A stretch of DNA of 64,000 nt from Notospermus geniculatus (taxonomy: Eukaryota > Nemertea > Pilidiophora > Heteronemertea > Lineidae): contig NMRB01000753.1 of NCBI GenBank assembly GCA_002633025.1, forward strand, positions 99,488 to 163,487. Reading direction: 5' to 3'. Position 1 is the stretch's first letter, and each line of letters starts with the position of its first letter. The position numbers and the translations under genes are program-made. This document shows, in pieces, positions 54,431 to 64,000 of this stretch. Under the pieces are notes generated by a model that had not been told where the DNA came from, ran no database searches, and was given only the letters and a program-made list of their open reading frames with translations.

Positions 54431-56216
54431 CCCTGGTCATTTCATTTTCCTATGACGTGACCTGTACGTGTCTAACAGTTGGCCTTAACTCCTTAACACA
54501 GACGCCGGTCACGTCGAATTCCTTGAAGCGGCAGCGAAAGAAGGAGACTTCCTCCTTGCTGGCGTTTATTCCGACGGCATTTGCAGAGAACAAAAGGGCC
54601 TCAATTTTCCGATAATGAGCCTCCTCGAAAGGTCCCTAAATCTTCTCTCTCTCAAATGTATAGCAGATATCTTCATTGGAGCACCGGAGTGTTTGACGAC
54701 CAAGTTTCTAAAGGAAAACAAGGTAAAAGCCAAGCATTTAACAGGGAAATATTTACCCAGCGGCCGCCTTCCCAGTTTTCCTGATCGTGTACCGAGGTTT
54801 GGTAACCTCCACGTGTACGGATAAATACATGGCGGTCCCCCATTCCACGGATCGGGTAGAATAATAAAATCGGTCTACAGTCGGGTCTCGTCCACAATTA
54901 ATGGTTGTCCAAACACAAGACGAAAACGCTGTGTAGTTTAAAAGACATTTTTGCTGTTTTTTTACCAATCAGCGCATTTGATGAGTGTGATCGGCTTCAA
55001 ATGTGCTGATTGGTCAACAAGCGCAATAAATGAAACCAAAGAAGTAAACGGTAGACATGACCATAATAGATCCATTGTAGTCCATGAAATACATTACCTA
55101 GTCATTATATTTACTAATAATGCGCCGCTTTTATACAGTACGGTCTCAAAGCGCTTCAGGTTATCACACCAGTCTGTCGAGAATCCTTTCATCTCATTCA
55201 GCGCTCACTTGATCCCCTCAGTCCACTTGAGAGTACAAATGACGACTCGGCCGGAAATCAAACCCGTAACCTCTTGGTTTCGAGTCCGATCTTCAACTAC
55301 TGCACCACCGTGCTCTGAAAAGACTGAAGTCTGACATTTGATATTACACTGTATATTGTATTTTAATCGTTTGGCATGGAAGCATGTGATGATTGGTCAC
55401 GAATGTAAAAGCAAGACACTTGTCTTACAGATCTCCCTGGTAGTTCGTGGGAAAGTCTCAGTCACCAGAACATCTGATTCAACAAAAGCCGACCCATTCC
55501 AAGTATGTCAAATCTGAATATTCGACCTGGTTCATAGAGGGCGTAAGTGATGGTCGATATACGAAGCCGAATATAATCTGTGTCTTCATTGGTCTACTGC
55601 AGCAGTGCTTGTGCCTTTGAAAGTGACAGAATTCAAAACTACATGTACAAATTAATTGCGGTATTTGCACCAAACCTTGTTCAGAAAAAAAACACTAACA
55701 ATGTCTATTATTTTGATTATTATTTTGGATTTTAAATTCCCATACCACGCAAAGGTAGCAGCTTCCTTTCTCCGTCACGCGTTACGTCACAGCAACCCTC
55801 AGTCGTCCCATCTCCATAAAGCTTGATTCATACTTCAGACGCCGTGTACCGGTGTAATGTCAGAGAATGCCTCCCATATGCCAATGTTTGCTTTATTTTG
55901 TGGCAGACACTCAAATACAAAAACGACATGTTTATCAGTGCCTTCCAGTTGTCGGGTCGCGGTTTATTCCATCAGACTTTTGTTGAGAGGGACATTAGCA
56001 AACGAGGGCAGAGAAAAATATTACACTGGGACAAACTATCTCGATCCCTTTACACTTGGCAAAATTGTACCGAACCACGCATATGCAGTTCAGACCAACA
56101 CTGTAAAAATTTCCTAGTGTAAAGGTGACTCAAGATCACACAAGTTTGTAATGCTTACATGAATACCGTATGTTCAGACACACATCTTATTCTAAAAAAA
56201 TCACAACAAAACCCCA
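54431..56216. other. No recognised feature
   Basis: Several open frames of 60-140 codons, none with a domain or splice support I can defend. The longest (54951-55334) is compositionally ordinary. Confidence 0.4.
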
Positions 56217-56224
56217 ATTACCTT

Positions 56225-57479
56225 CACAGGGACTTGAGGCATGCATGGCAGGGGTGGTGGGTGTTTCCGAGGTCCAAAAGCACCCACGGACAGTGTCCTG
56301 ACCCCCGGGGTAAAATACCCCAGAAATATGTATATATAATAACAAGGGATCTAACTCCAACTCTCAGGCAGATTGGTGTTTTTAACTTCAAATCTCGCTC
56401 ACAAGAAAACCCTGACACTTATGAACGGGAAACACAGCTATTTCCACGCAGAAATTCCTCATCTTTCAGAAAAACACAACAGTTTCACCATCAAAGGACC
56501 CTAAAGGGCCGAAAATGCCTTTTTTTTCTCGCAAAACCCCCCAAAATCACATCTTTGAAAAATTACTGGCAGGACAAAAAGTGAAATTTTCACACTGTTT
56601 ATGGCTAGATCTCCGCAACCATTCAACCGATCGGGACATTCTATATACCAATGGATAGCTAGGAACATGCACTAAACCACTAACCTGGTGTCAAAAAGAT
56701 TAATCCACATATCAAGAGGTAATCCGATGAATTTGTCCAATTTTCGTGCAAGATTGTCAAGATATTTTCACAGGAACCGCCATGCTGACAAGGAAGTCGC
56801 ACTGAATACTCCATTAGTCGCTGATTGGTCGAAATAAAATCCCATTAAAGTCCAATTTAAAATGAATTTATTTCGACCAATCAGCGACGAGGGAATATTC
56901 AGTCCGGGGTCCTCGTCAGCATGGTCGTTCCTGTGAAAATATCTTGACAATCTTGCACGAAAATTGGACAAATTCATCGGATTACCTCTTGATATGTGGA
57001 TTAATCTTTTTGACACCAGGTTAGTGGTTTAGTGCATGTTCCTAGCTATCCATTGGTATATAGAATGTCCCGATCGGTTGAATGGTTGCGGAGATCTAGC
57101 CATAAACAGTGTGAAAATTTCACTTTTTGTCCTGCCAGTAATTTTTCAAAGATGTGATTTTGGGGGGTTTTGCGAGAGAAAAAAAGGCATTTTCGGCCCT
57201 TTAGGGTCCTTTGATGGTGAAACTGTTGTGTTTTTCTGAAAGATGGGGAATTTCTGCGTGGAAATAGCTGTGTTTCCCGTTCATAAGTGTCAGGGTTTTC
57301 TTGTGAGCGATATTTGAAGTTAAAACACCAATCTGCCTGAGAGTTGGAGTTAGATCCCTTGTTATTATATATACATATTTCTGGGGTATTTTACCCCGGG
57401 GGTCAGGACACTGTCCGTGGGTGCTTTTGGACCTCGGAAACACCCACCACCCCTGCCATGCATGCCTCAAGTCCCTGTG
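56225..57479. mobile_element. 1255-bp near-perfect palindrome with 8-bp target duplication (hAT-like foldback)
   Basis: The left arm begins CACAGGGACTTGAGGCATGC and is mirrored with few changes to GTCCCTGTG at 57479. Each arm is about 600 bp and the centre lies near 56852. Identical ATTACCTT flanks the element (56217-56224 and 57480-57487). An 8-bp duplication and a C(A)CAGGG start fit hAT-type elements. No transposase is present. Frames on the two arms are mirror copies of each other and not genes. Confidence 0.9.
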
Positions 57480-57663
57480 ATTACCTTGCCATTCAAACCA
57501 CGATGGTCAGGTTTAATTCCTTGTATAAACATCGCTAAATCAGCCAACACTGGCACACTTCCAAATTGGTATGTAACGTTAACAGACCTGCTGTGATTGA
57601 CCTTTTCTAAGCTCCTCCTCCAGGCAATGTCAGATGGTGGGCTTTTCCATAAGGTTACATTAT

Positions 57664-57805
57664 AAAAATGGTGCCCGGAGTGTCGGGCGGTAGAGCGAAA
57701 TGTCACCCCGAGAAAGCCATGTTGCCCGAGGCGCCAGCCGAGGGCGACATTGCTTTCGAGGGGTGACATTTCGCTCTACCGCCCGACACGACGGGCACCA
57801 TTTTT
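57664..57805. mobile_element. Hairpin MITE, AAAAATGGTGCCCG termini
   Basis: AAAAATGGTGCCCGGAGTGT then CGGGCGGTAGAGCGAAATG is mirrored as CATTTCGCTCTACCGCCCGA ending CGGGCACCATTTTT. The about 65-bp arms have a short GC-rich loop. Confidence 0.85.
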
Positions 57806-57913
57806 TATATCGTACCGAAAGTCATCAGAGAGAAGTTCTCGTGGCGTTTATCATCACTCAAATGATCCGCATTGCGCTGCACCACGCCTGATGTAATGTC
57901 GATGCGGACCCAC

Positions 57914-59321
57914 CCGAAGTGAAACCACGAACCGAATCCATGACGTCACAACTTTTCTCGCTGCCTCGCCGTCGGACGTGTCTTTGCCTCGTCCCGGTGT
58001 TCCCCTTTTTCCGGCGGTTTGGCGTGCCCTTTTTGGGACGCTAGGCATCTGGTTATCTTTTAATGGTCGCGGGGTTCGCTGGGATGCGGTTTTTTCGTGT
58101 CTCGAGGCTTGGTTTGGGCTGTTTGAGCGATCTTTGTTTGCTAGGTTTTCGCTGGTGAGAGGACTCCGCCATGTTCTGGTATTTGCACGCGTGTATGGGC
58201 ACGCCAGGCGTGGGTCGCGGTTATGTCATAAGGTATTCACACAGTAGTGAAGGGCTGTGGTGGTCGAGCGCAAAAGGTTGTGCAATAATAGCGAATTAGG
58301 GTGAGTATGGAATGGGCGCAAGATTGCGCAATAATAGCGAATAAGGGTCGCTATAGAATGGTCGGAAGATTCCGAAATAATAGCGGACAAGGGCCGCTTT
58401 GGAAAGTACAGAAGGCTGCATCGAATCGGCGCAAGATTGCGCAGTAACAGCGAACAGGGGCCGCTTTTGAGGTTGTATATGATGCTGTACTGATTTACAC
58501 AGAAGGTTGCGCTTGAGCAGATAAGGGACGCTGTTGGACATAGTGAACTGGTTTCCCCATGCGACGTTTGCACCGTCACATAAGCCACAAGATGTGAACC
58601 TCAGCCCTCTTCCCGGGGTCATGAACCCTTAGTGGGTCGGGGGCTGGGGACTTCCCTCACATTTATCAGCCGCTTTGCCTTCCCAGTGGTGTGTCAGCAA
58701 AGTAAGTTCCAGAGCAACAGATGGGAACGAATCTCGGACTTCAGCTAAAAATGTGCTTAAGAGGGTCAGGGAAACTACAACCTGGAGACAGTATAAGTGA
58801 GGGAGTCCCCAGCCCTCGGATAGTTTACGTTAAGTGTAACCGGTAATATTGTATACCCAATTTAATGATGACGATTGCCGAGAGCAGCACACAAATGTAT
58901 GTAATGTCTTGCGTTAACAGCTCGTGGGTGTTTGTTGTGGGGTCCTTATTTTGAGTATTGGGAGGAGGGATTTTGAGTATTGGGGTGAGGATTGTTAAGG
59001 TTAAGAGAAGTTCGTTTGGAAGGTTCGGAAAGGAGCCTGAACTGCTCAGGGCGAGGCAGTGAAACCACGAATCGAATCCATGACGTCACAACTTTTCTCG
59101 CTGCCTCGCGGAGGAAACCGGGTTCTGCCTCCTCCCGGGATGATAACCCAGAAGGTTCCGTCCATGGATCCGCTCAGGCGAGTGGTGTTCCAAAATTCGC
59201 CCGCCCTACCGCCCACCCACCCACCCTTAGGTTAGTTTCACCTCTCTCCTCACCGCTTCGGCATTTTGCCGGAGTTTTCTCCCCGATACTCAAATAGATG
59301 AGGAGAGTGGTTTCACTTCGG
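57914..59321. mobile_element. Probable TIR element, CCGAAGTGAAACCAC termini
   Basis: The inverted ends are CCGAAGTGAAACCAC (57914) and GTGGTTTCACTTCGG (59307-59321). A 50-bp block after the left end (CGAATCCATGACGTCACAAC, TTTTCTCGCTGCCTCGC) is repeated directly at 59061-59110, there bounded by GCGAGGCAG and CTGCCTCGC. No transposase was seen and target duplications are not clear. Confidence 0.5.
58262..58520. repeat. Irregular tandem repeat with small internal hairpins
   Basis: Four or five diverged units of about 50-60 bp carry GCGCAAGATTGCGC or CGGAAGATTCCG (self-complementary), then AATAATAGCG(A/G) and AGGG(T/C)CGCT. Confidence 0.7.
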
Positions 59322-59794
59322 ATGTGTTCATAGATGAACGCACGACATCGGCGCCGTTCGCTTGCTCATTTCTTTGAAATTGTCAGCTAACGTGCGACAA
59401 GTTTGGGCTATTGTGTTCAGGAAAATGTTAACAGTTACCCCATGCTGTTGATGATCACAAAAGCTGACAATATTGACTGGTATTTCGACGATTTTGATTG
59501 CAAAACCGCCGTTTCATTTGAAGCGAGAAACAAAATGGCAGACGTGGGGCCGTCTCGAAGCATTTTGCGGGAAAACATTCCAACCGGAAATATTTTCCGG
59601 GCGAACATGCCGAAATGTCCACCGCTCACGTGACCGCTCTCGGCCAATCACATTCACGGAAACTTACTTGAGGTACGATATTGGGGTATTTCATTTTACG
59701 GAAAATACCCCAGGCATGCCAGGAGAGCAAAATGTAGGTCCAATTGCGAGGAAAAATTTCTTCTGTTTTGAGCTCGCTCTAGGGCCTACTGGTC

Positions 59795-60366
59795 TATCGC
59801 AAGCCGTCACTGCCATAAATCCACCATGCTGTAATTATTTACTACCATGCTAGTAAATATTTTCTACCATGGTAATATGTAATTCTTACCTAGGTAATAA
59901 TTATTTGCTACCTTGGTAGTATTTAATTCTTTCCTAGGTAATAATTATTTACTGCCATGGTAGTATTTAATTCTTACCTAGGTAACAATTCGTACTTCGG
60001 AAGCGGAAGTACGAATTCTTACCTAGGTAATAATTATTTACTACCCTGGTAATATTTAATTCTTACCTAGGTAATAATTCGAATTCTTACCTAGGTAATA
60101 ATTAAATACTACCATGGTAGTAAATAATTATTACCTAGGTAAGAATTAAATACTACCTAGGTAATAATTCGAATTATTACCTAGGCAAGAATTAAATATT
60201 ACCATGGTAGTAAATAATTATTACCAAGGTAAGAATTAAATACTACCATGGTAGTAATATTTATTACCTAGGTAAGAATTATTTACTACCATGGTAGAAA
60301 ATATTTACTAGCATGGTAGTAAATAATTACAGCATGGTGGATTTATGGCAGGGACGGCTTGCGATA
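59795..60366. repeat. 572-bp palindrome built from 44-bp units with CCTAGG and CCATGG cores
   Basis: The outer arms TATCGCAAGCCGTC then GCCATAAATCCACCATGCTG are mirrored at 60307-60366. The interior alternates TACCTAGGTA and CTACCATGGTAG, joined by AT-rich linkers (ATAATTATTTA, GTATTTAATTCT), with cores about 44 bp apart (near 59891, 59935, 59979, 60023, 60067). The midpoint is TTCGAA near 60080. A copy of AATTCGTACTTCGG, itself a hairpin with CGGAAGTACGAATT, lies at 59987-60018. Confidence 0.9.
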
Positions 60367-60582
60367 CTGGTCCACCAACTTTCATGCCTCTGTATTTATT
60401 ACGGTTGTGAAATGTACCAGTTTAACGGACGACTCACAGACAGGCAGGAGCCACTCATTACACACACATGTATGAATAGCTTACCTCGGCTAAAAACAAA
60501 CTTCGGGCACATCCCTCGCGCACCACATCGTGACGTTAGTTCCGCAGGTTCCCCATGGTGAATATTATTCTTGGTATTTCAG

Positions 60583-60671
60583 GCTGCGAAGGATCTTGGT
60601 ATCTTCAAGGTCATTGACAGTGGAAGCTCATTAACGACCAACGACATCTTATGTCGGATTGTCACACACAG
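60583..60671 (+). CDS. PCYT2-like cytidylyltransferase, C-terminal domain exon
   Basis: An 89-bp exon between TTGGTATTTCAG and GTAACTG, entered in phase 0. It encodes AAKDLGIFKVIDSGSSLTTN then DILCRIVTHR. PCYT2 ends with a near-identical block, KxxGIFxxIDSGSxLTTxxIVxRIIxxR, which contributes to the CTP pocket. Compared with the exons at 3725 and 4694, one exon is missing: about 50 bp, starting with two bases and ending in phase 0, for the GxDxY linker. It is either not recognised by me or absent from the assembly. Exon order and strand agree with one gene spanning the window. Confidence 0.8.
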
Positions 60672-61030
60672 GTAACTGACAAAATCACTCGACATGATTA
60701 TTGTTGTCAATAAAAGATGTATTCAAGGCCTACGATACGTACAAACTTCAAGTGAACCCTCCAGTGATGAACTCTGGAAGTATCGGTTTCTCGTTTAAGG
60801 TCTGCGTATGAACGACAGAACCAGGAAAAGGGCGAAAGGAGGAAAGAGAGTAATGATGAAACTTTCGTCTGATACGGCGCTTACGCATTTCCAGAGTGAG
60901 GTCCGCACGGATATTTCAGCAACGGACATTGCAACAGACAGAAAGGAGATGGCGACGGGATAATGTGTGTGCAGTTGGGGGATGGGGGGGGTCACAAGCA
61001 TGTAAATGTGGTTTCGTTAGCAGCTGATAA

Positions 61031-61962
61031 TAGCGAGGGTTCGCAACTTGACGAACTACGAACACGAAATACGAAATAGAGTTCGTATTTCGTATAAAGC
61101 AAATTTTTGGTTTCGCATAGAATACGAAATACGAATGCCCGTTACATGCGCAGTAGCTGTCGTAGAAGGCGCTTTTACTAAAATTGGCGACTGCAGATGA
61201 AGTGGAACCGGGATCAAACTCCCTGCCAACACCTCAAACGAAGGCTCAGAACATGATAGGCCAGGGGCGCCACCTTATTTGTCTTCGAGTTGTGGAGGTG
61301 TCAACATCCTCTGGTGAGCTCCTGCTGAACACTTTTTTGAAAGAAAAAAAAATAGACCCAGCTGGGAATCGAACCCACGCTCTGTTATCTTTGTTTCACC
61401 GTCTTCCCCATTCGCCCACAGAACTTGATGGTAGGCTTCCCAGGTTGTCTAACTCGAAGGCCTACGCCTATGACGAACACAAATCATGACCGAGTCAGTT
61501 CGCTCGTTGGCTGAGTGGATAGAGTGGTCGACTGCAAATCAGATGGTCGACGGTTCGAATCCCGTCTATGACTATAATTTTTTTGTATGGAATAGGCTTA
61601 CACTGCGCAAAATTGAAGTTCTGTATGTCAGAGTTCGGTTCGGACTTAGCTCTTCGACGCAAAACGCACGACTAATCTGCAAAATCTTCGGGCCTTCTAT
61701 CTACCAAAGACGACGAAATCCGACATCTCTTCACACATAAACTGATTAGGTCATACACAAACCATTTACTGATCTCGTAATTTGTACTGTGCGTTCGGCC
61801 GATCCGAAAAAAGTGGTCTAGTTTGACAATGGAAATTGCCCCTGTATAAGAGGCGACGAACAACGAACGTCCACCTACGAACTGAAGTAAGCTAAAATTG
61901 ATGACGTATTACGCTTTTCGTGTTCGGTTTTCGTAGTTCGTAAGGCTGCGAAACCTCCCTAA
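61031..61962 (+). mobile_element. TIR element with internal tRNA-like promoters, copy 1
   Basis: Starts TAGCGAGGGTTCGCAACTTG then ACGAACTACGAAC, and ends GTTCGTAAGGCTGCGAAACC then TCCCTAA. The ends are imperfect inverses over about 40 bp. The left subterminal zone is a run of TACGAAAT/TTCGTATT words in both orientations. It carries a + strand tRNA-like unit (61500-61573) and a - strand B-box-like segment (about 61355-61425). It recurs at 63030-64000 and, inverted, at 61963-62783. Confidence 0.75.
61500..61573 (+). ncRNA. tRNA-like sequence with Pol III A and B boxes (copy 1)
   Basis: TGGCTGAGTGG (61508-61518) fits the A box exactly and GGTTCGAATCC (61552-61562) fits the B box exactly, about 34 bp apart. 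The anticodon-like loop reads CTGCAAA (GCA, Cys). The T stem needs an 8-base loop and the acceptor stem is poor, so I call it a tRNA-derived promoter and not a working tRNA. Confidence 0.6.
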
Positions 61963-62783
61963 TGATCGGCCGAACGCACAGTACGAATTACGAGATCAGT
62001 AATGGTTTGTGTATGACCTAATCAGTTTATGTGTGAATACATGTCGGATTTCATCTTTGGTAGATAGAAGGCACGAAGATTTTGCAGATTAGTCGTGCGA
62101 TTTGCGTCGAAGAGCTAAGTCCGAACCGAACTCTGACATTCAGCACTTCAATTTTGCGCAGTGTAAGCCTATTCCATACAAAAAAAAATTATAGCCATAG
62201 ACGGGATTCGAACCGTCGACCTTCTGATTGGCAGTCGACCACTCTATCCACTCAGCCAACGAGCCAACTGACACGGTGATGATTTGTGTTCGTCATAGGC
62301 ATAGGCCTTCGAGTTAGAAAACCTGAGAAGCCTACCATCAAGTTCGGTGGGGGAATGGGGAAGACGGTGAAACAAAGATAACAGAGCGTGGGTTCGATTC
62401 CCAGCTGGGTCTAGTTTTTTTTTCTTTCAAAAAAGTGTTCAGCAGGAGCTCACCAGAGGATGTTGACACCTCCACAGCTCGAAGACAAATAAGGTGGCGC
62501 CCCCTGGCCTATCATGTTCTGAGCCTTCGTTGGAGGTGTTGGCAGTGCGTTTGATCATGTACAGCGGGCATAAGCTCACAGCATGCTCCACTCCCGGATC
62601 CGCTTCATCTGCAGTCGCCAATTTTAGTAAAAGCGCTTTCTACGACAGCTACTGCGCATGTAACGGGCATTCGTATTTCGTATTTCGTATTTTATGCGAA
62701 ACCAAAAATTTGCTTAATACGAAATACGAACTCTATTTTCGTATTTCTTGTTCGTAGTTCGTCAAGTTGCGAAACCTCGCTAC
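61963..62783 (-). mobile_element. TIR element with tRNA-like promoters, copy 2 (inverted, outer end missing)
   Basis: Read on the - strand it matches copy 1 from the left end (62783) to the GTAATTCGTACTGTGCGTTC word. It lacks about 120 bp of the far end. It abuts copy 1 directly. Confidence 0.75.
62200..62272 (-). ncRNA. tRNA-like sequence with Pol III A and B boxes (copy 2)
   Basis: Same unit as 61500-61573 on the opposite strand, with perfect A and B boxes. The anticodon-like loop is CTGCCAA (GCC) where the others have GCA. Confidence 0.6.
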
Positions 62784-63029
62784 TAGGGAGGTTTCGCAGC
62801 CTTACGAACTACGAAAACCGAACACGAAAAGCGTAATACGTCATCAATTTTTGCTTATTTCAGTTCGTAGGTGGACGTTCGTTGTTCGTCGCCTCTTGTG
62901 CAGGGGCAATTTCCATTGTCAAACTAGACCACTTTTTTTCGGATCGGCCGAACGCGCAGTACGATTTACGAGATCAGTAATGGTTTGTGTAAGACGTAAT
63001 CATTTTATGTGTGACTAGATGTCCTATTA
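62784..63029 (-). mobile_element. TIR element, partial copy 3
   Basis: CTAGGGAGGTTTCGCAGCCT and the following about 240 bp are the right end of the family in inverse orientation, cut off near TGTGTGACTAGATGTC. Confidence 0.7.
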
Positions 63030-64000
63030 GCCCGGTTTCGCAACTTGACGAACTACGAACTACGAACACGAAATACGAAAATAGAGTTCGTATTTCGTAT
63101 TAAGCAAATTTTTGGTTTCGCATAAAATACGAAATACGAAATACGAATGCCCGTTACATGCGCAGTAGCTGTCGTAGAAGACGCTTTTACTAAAATTGGC
63201 GACTGCAGATGAAGTGAAGCCGGGAGTGGAGCATGCTGTGAGCTTATGCCCGCTGTACACGATCAAACACCCTGCCAACACCTCAAACGTAGCCTCAGAA
63301 CATGATAGGCCAGGGGGCGCCATCTTATTTGTCTTCGAGCTGTGGAGGTGTCAACATCCTCTGGTGAGCTCCTGCTGAACACTTTTATGAAAGAAAAAAA
63401 ACTAGACCCAGCTAGGAATCGAACCCTCGCTCTGTTATCTTTGTTTCACCGTCTTCCCCATTCGCCCACCGAACTTGATGGTAGGGTTCCAAGGTTTTCT
63501 AACTCGAAGGCCTACGCATATGACGAACACAAATCATGATCGTGTCAGTGGGCTCGTTGGCTGAGTGGATAGAGTGGTCGACTGCAAATCAGAAGGTCGA
63601 CGGTTCGAATCCCGTCTATGACTATAATTTTTTTTGTATGGAATAGGCTGAATTGAAGTTCTGAATGTCAGAGTTCGGTTCGGACTTGGCTCTTCGACGC
63701 ATCACGCACGACAAATCTGCAAAATCTCCGTGCCTTCTATCTACCAAAGACGAAATCCGACATCTAGTCACACATAAAATGATTACGTCTTACACAAACC
63801 ATTACTGATCTCGTAATTCGTACTGTGCGTTCGGCCGATCCGAAAAAAGTGGTCTAGTTTGACAATGGAAATTGCCCCTGTACAAGAGGCGACGAACAAC
63901 GAACGTCCACCTACGAACTGAAATAAGCAATAATTGATGACGTATTACGCTTTTCGTGTTCGGTTTTCGTAGTTCGTAAGGCTGCGAAACCTCCCTAATA
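63030..64000 (+). mobile_element. TIR element with tRNA-like promoters, copy 4 (runs to the window end)
   Basis: CGGTTTCGCAACTTGACGAA through GGCTGCGAAACCTCCCTAAT. Full length, and closest to copy 2 in its interior. Confidence 0.8.
63551..63624 (+). ncRNA. tRNA-like sequence with Pol III A and B boxes (copy 4)
   Basis: GGCTCGTTGGCTGAGTGGAT to GGTTCGAATCCC, anticodon-like GCA, as in copy 1. Confidence 0.6.

Noticed and set aside
61500-61573. Functional tRNA-Cys gene
   Set aside because: A and B boxes are perfect, but the T arm has an 8-base loop and the acceptor arms do not pair well. It recurs inside a mobile repeat with varying anticodon, so I call it tRNA-derived.

Overview
The window looks like intronic DNA from an animal, most likely a marine invertebrate deuterostome such as an echinoderm or hemichordate. 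That placement is an inference, low to moderate in confidence. It rests on metazoan transposon families (BEL/Pao, Penelope-like, L2/CR1-like and L1/Tx1-like LINEs, Polinton, Harbinger, mariner), on GT-AG spliced exons, and on stretches rich in AGGCCT and GTACATGTA. There are no bacterial operons, rRNA genes or CRISPR arrays. Assembly gaps lie at 2277-2383 and 51317-51345, with single n bases at 21545, 33839 and 45794.

Host gene. Three exons of a PCYT2-like cytidylyltransferase are recognisable on the + strand: 3725-3770, 4694-4855 and 60583-60671. Phases match between the first two. One short exon between the second and third is expected but was not found. If the three belong to one gene, about 55.7 kb of this window is intronic and nearly everything else is transposon material inside that gene.

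Layout. 0.7-3.5 kb: a Polinton-type packaging ATPase, two opposed C2H2 fingers, and a LINE/Penelope chimera. 3.7-4.9 kb: host exons. 5.9-7.4 kb: a non-autonomous Harbinger-like element. 7.6-15.6 kb: inverted repeats, minisatellites, a MULE-type MITE and a long repeat family. 15.8-17.3 kb: a decayed mariner carrying a second MITE. 17.4-19.8 kb: an array of structured hairpins, probably the 3' region of an L1/Tx1-like LINE on the - strand. Pieces of such a LINE continue at 19.9-20.95 and 25.96-28.57 kb. Between them is a - strand gene with a chromo-like ORF and an intact 719-residue ORF whose acidic, Cys and His landmarks parallel the RAG1/Transib transposase core. 28.7-35.7 kb: a decayed PIF/Harbinger transposon with a spliced Myb/SANT gene (+), a frameshifted nuclease (-) and, in its first intron, three nested TTAA-flanked elements. 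37.5-42.2 kb: a 4.7 kb element with about 165-bp inverted termini, holding a helicase fragment, a 1-kb palindrome and a stack of hairpin MITEs. 42.6-46.6 kb: a BEL/Pao LTR element with RNase H and integrase deleted. 47.6-60.4 kb: TTAA and TA MITEs, three copies of a TTAGCTCACC-type repeat, a 1.25-kb near-perfect palindrome with an 8-bp target duplication, and a 572-bp palindrome of CCTAGG and CCATGG blocks. 61.0-64.0 kb: head-to-head copies of a TIR element carrying tRNA-like Pol III promoters.

Apart from the host exons, the only long intact coding sequences are the packaging ATPase, the 719-residue protein and the chromo-like ORF. The most useful evidence is internal: several MITE insertions have their empty site preserved in a paralogous repeat elsewhere in the window, which fixes element ends and target duplications to the base.
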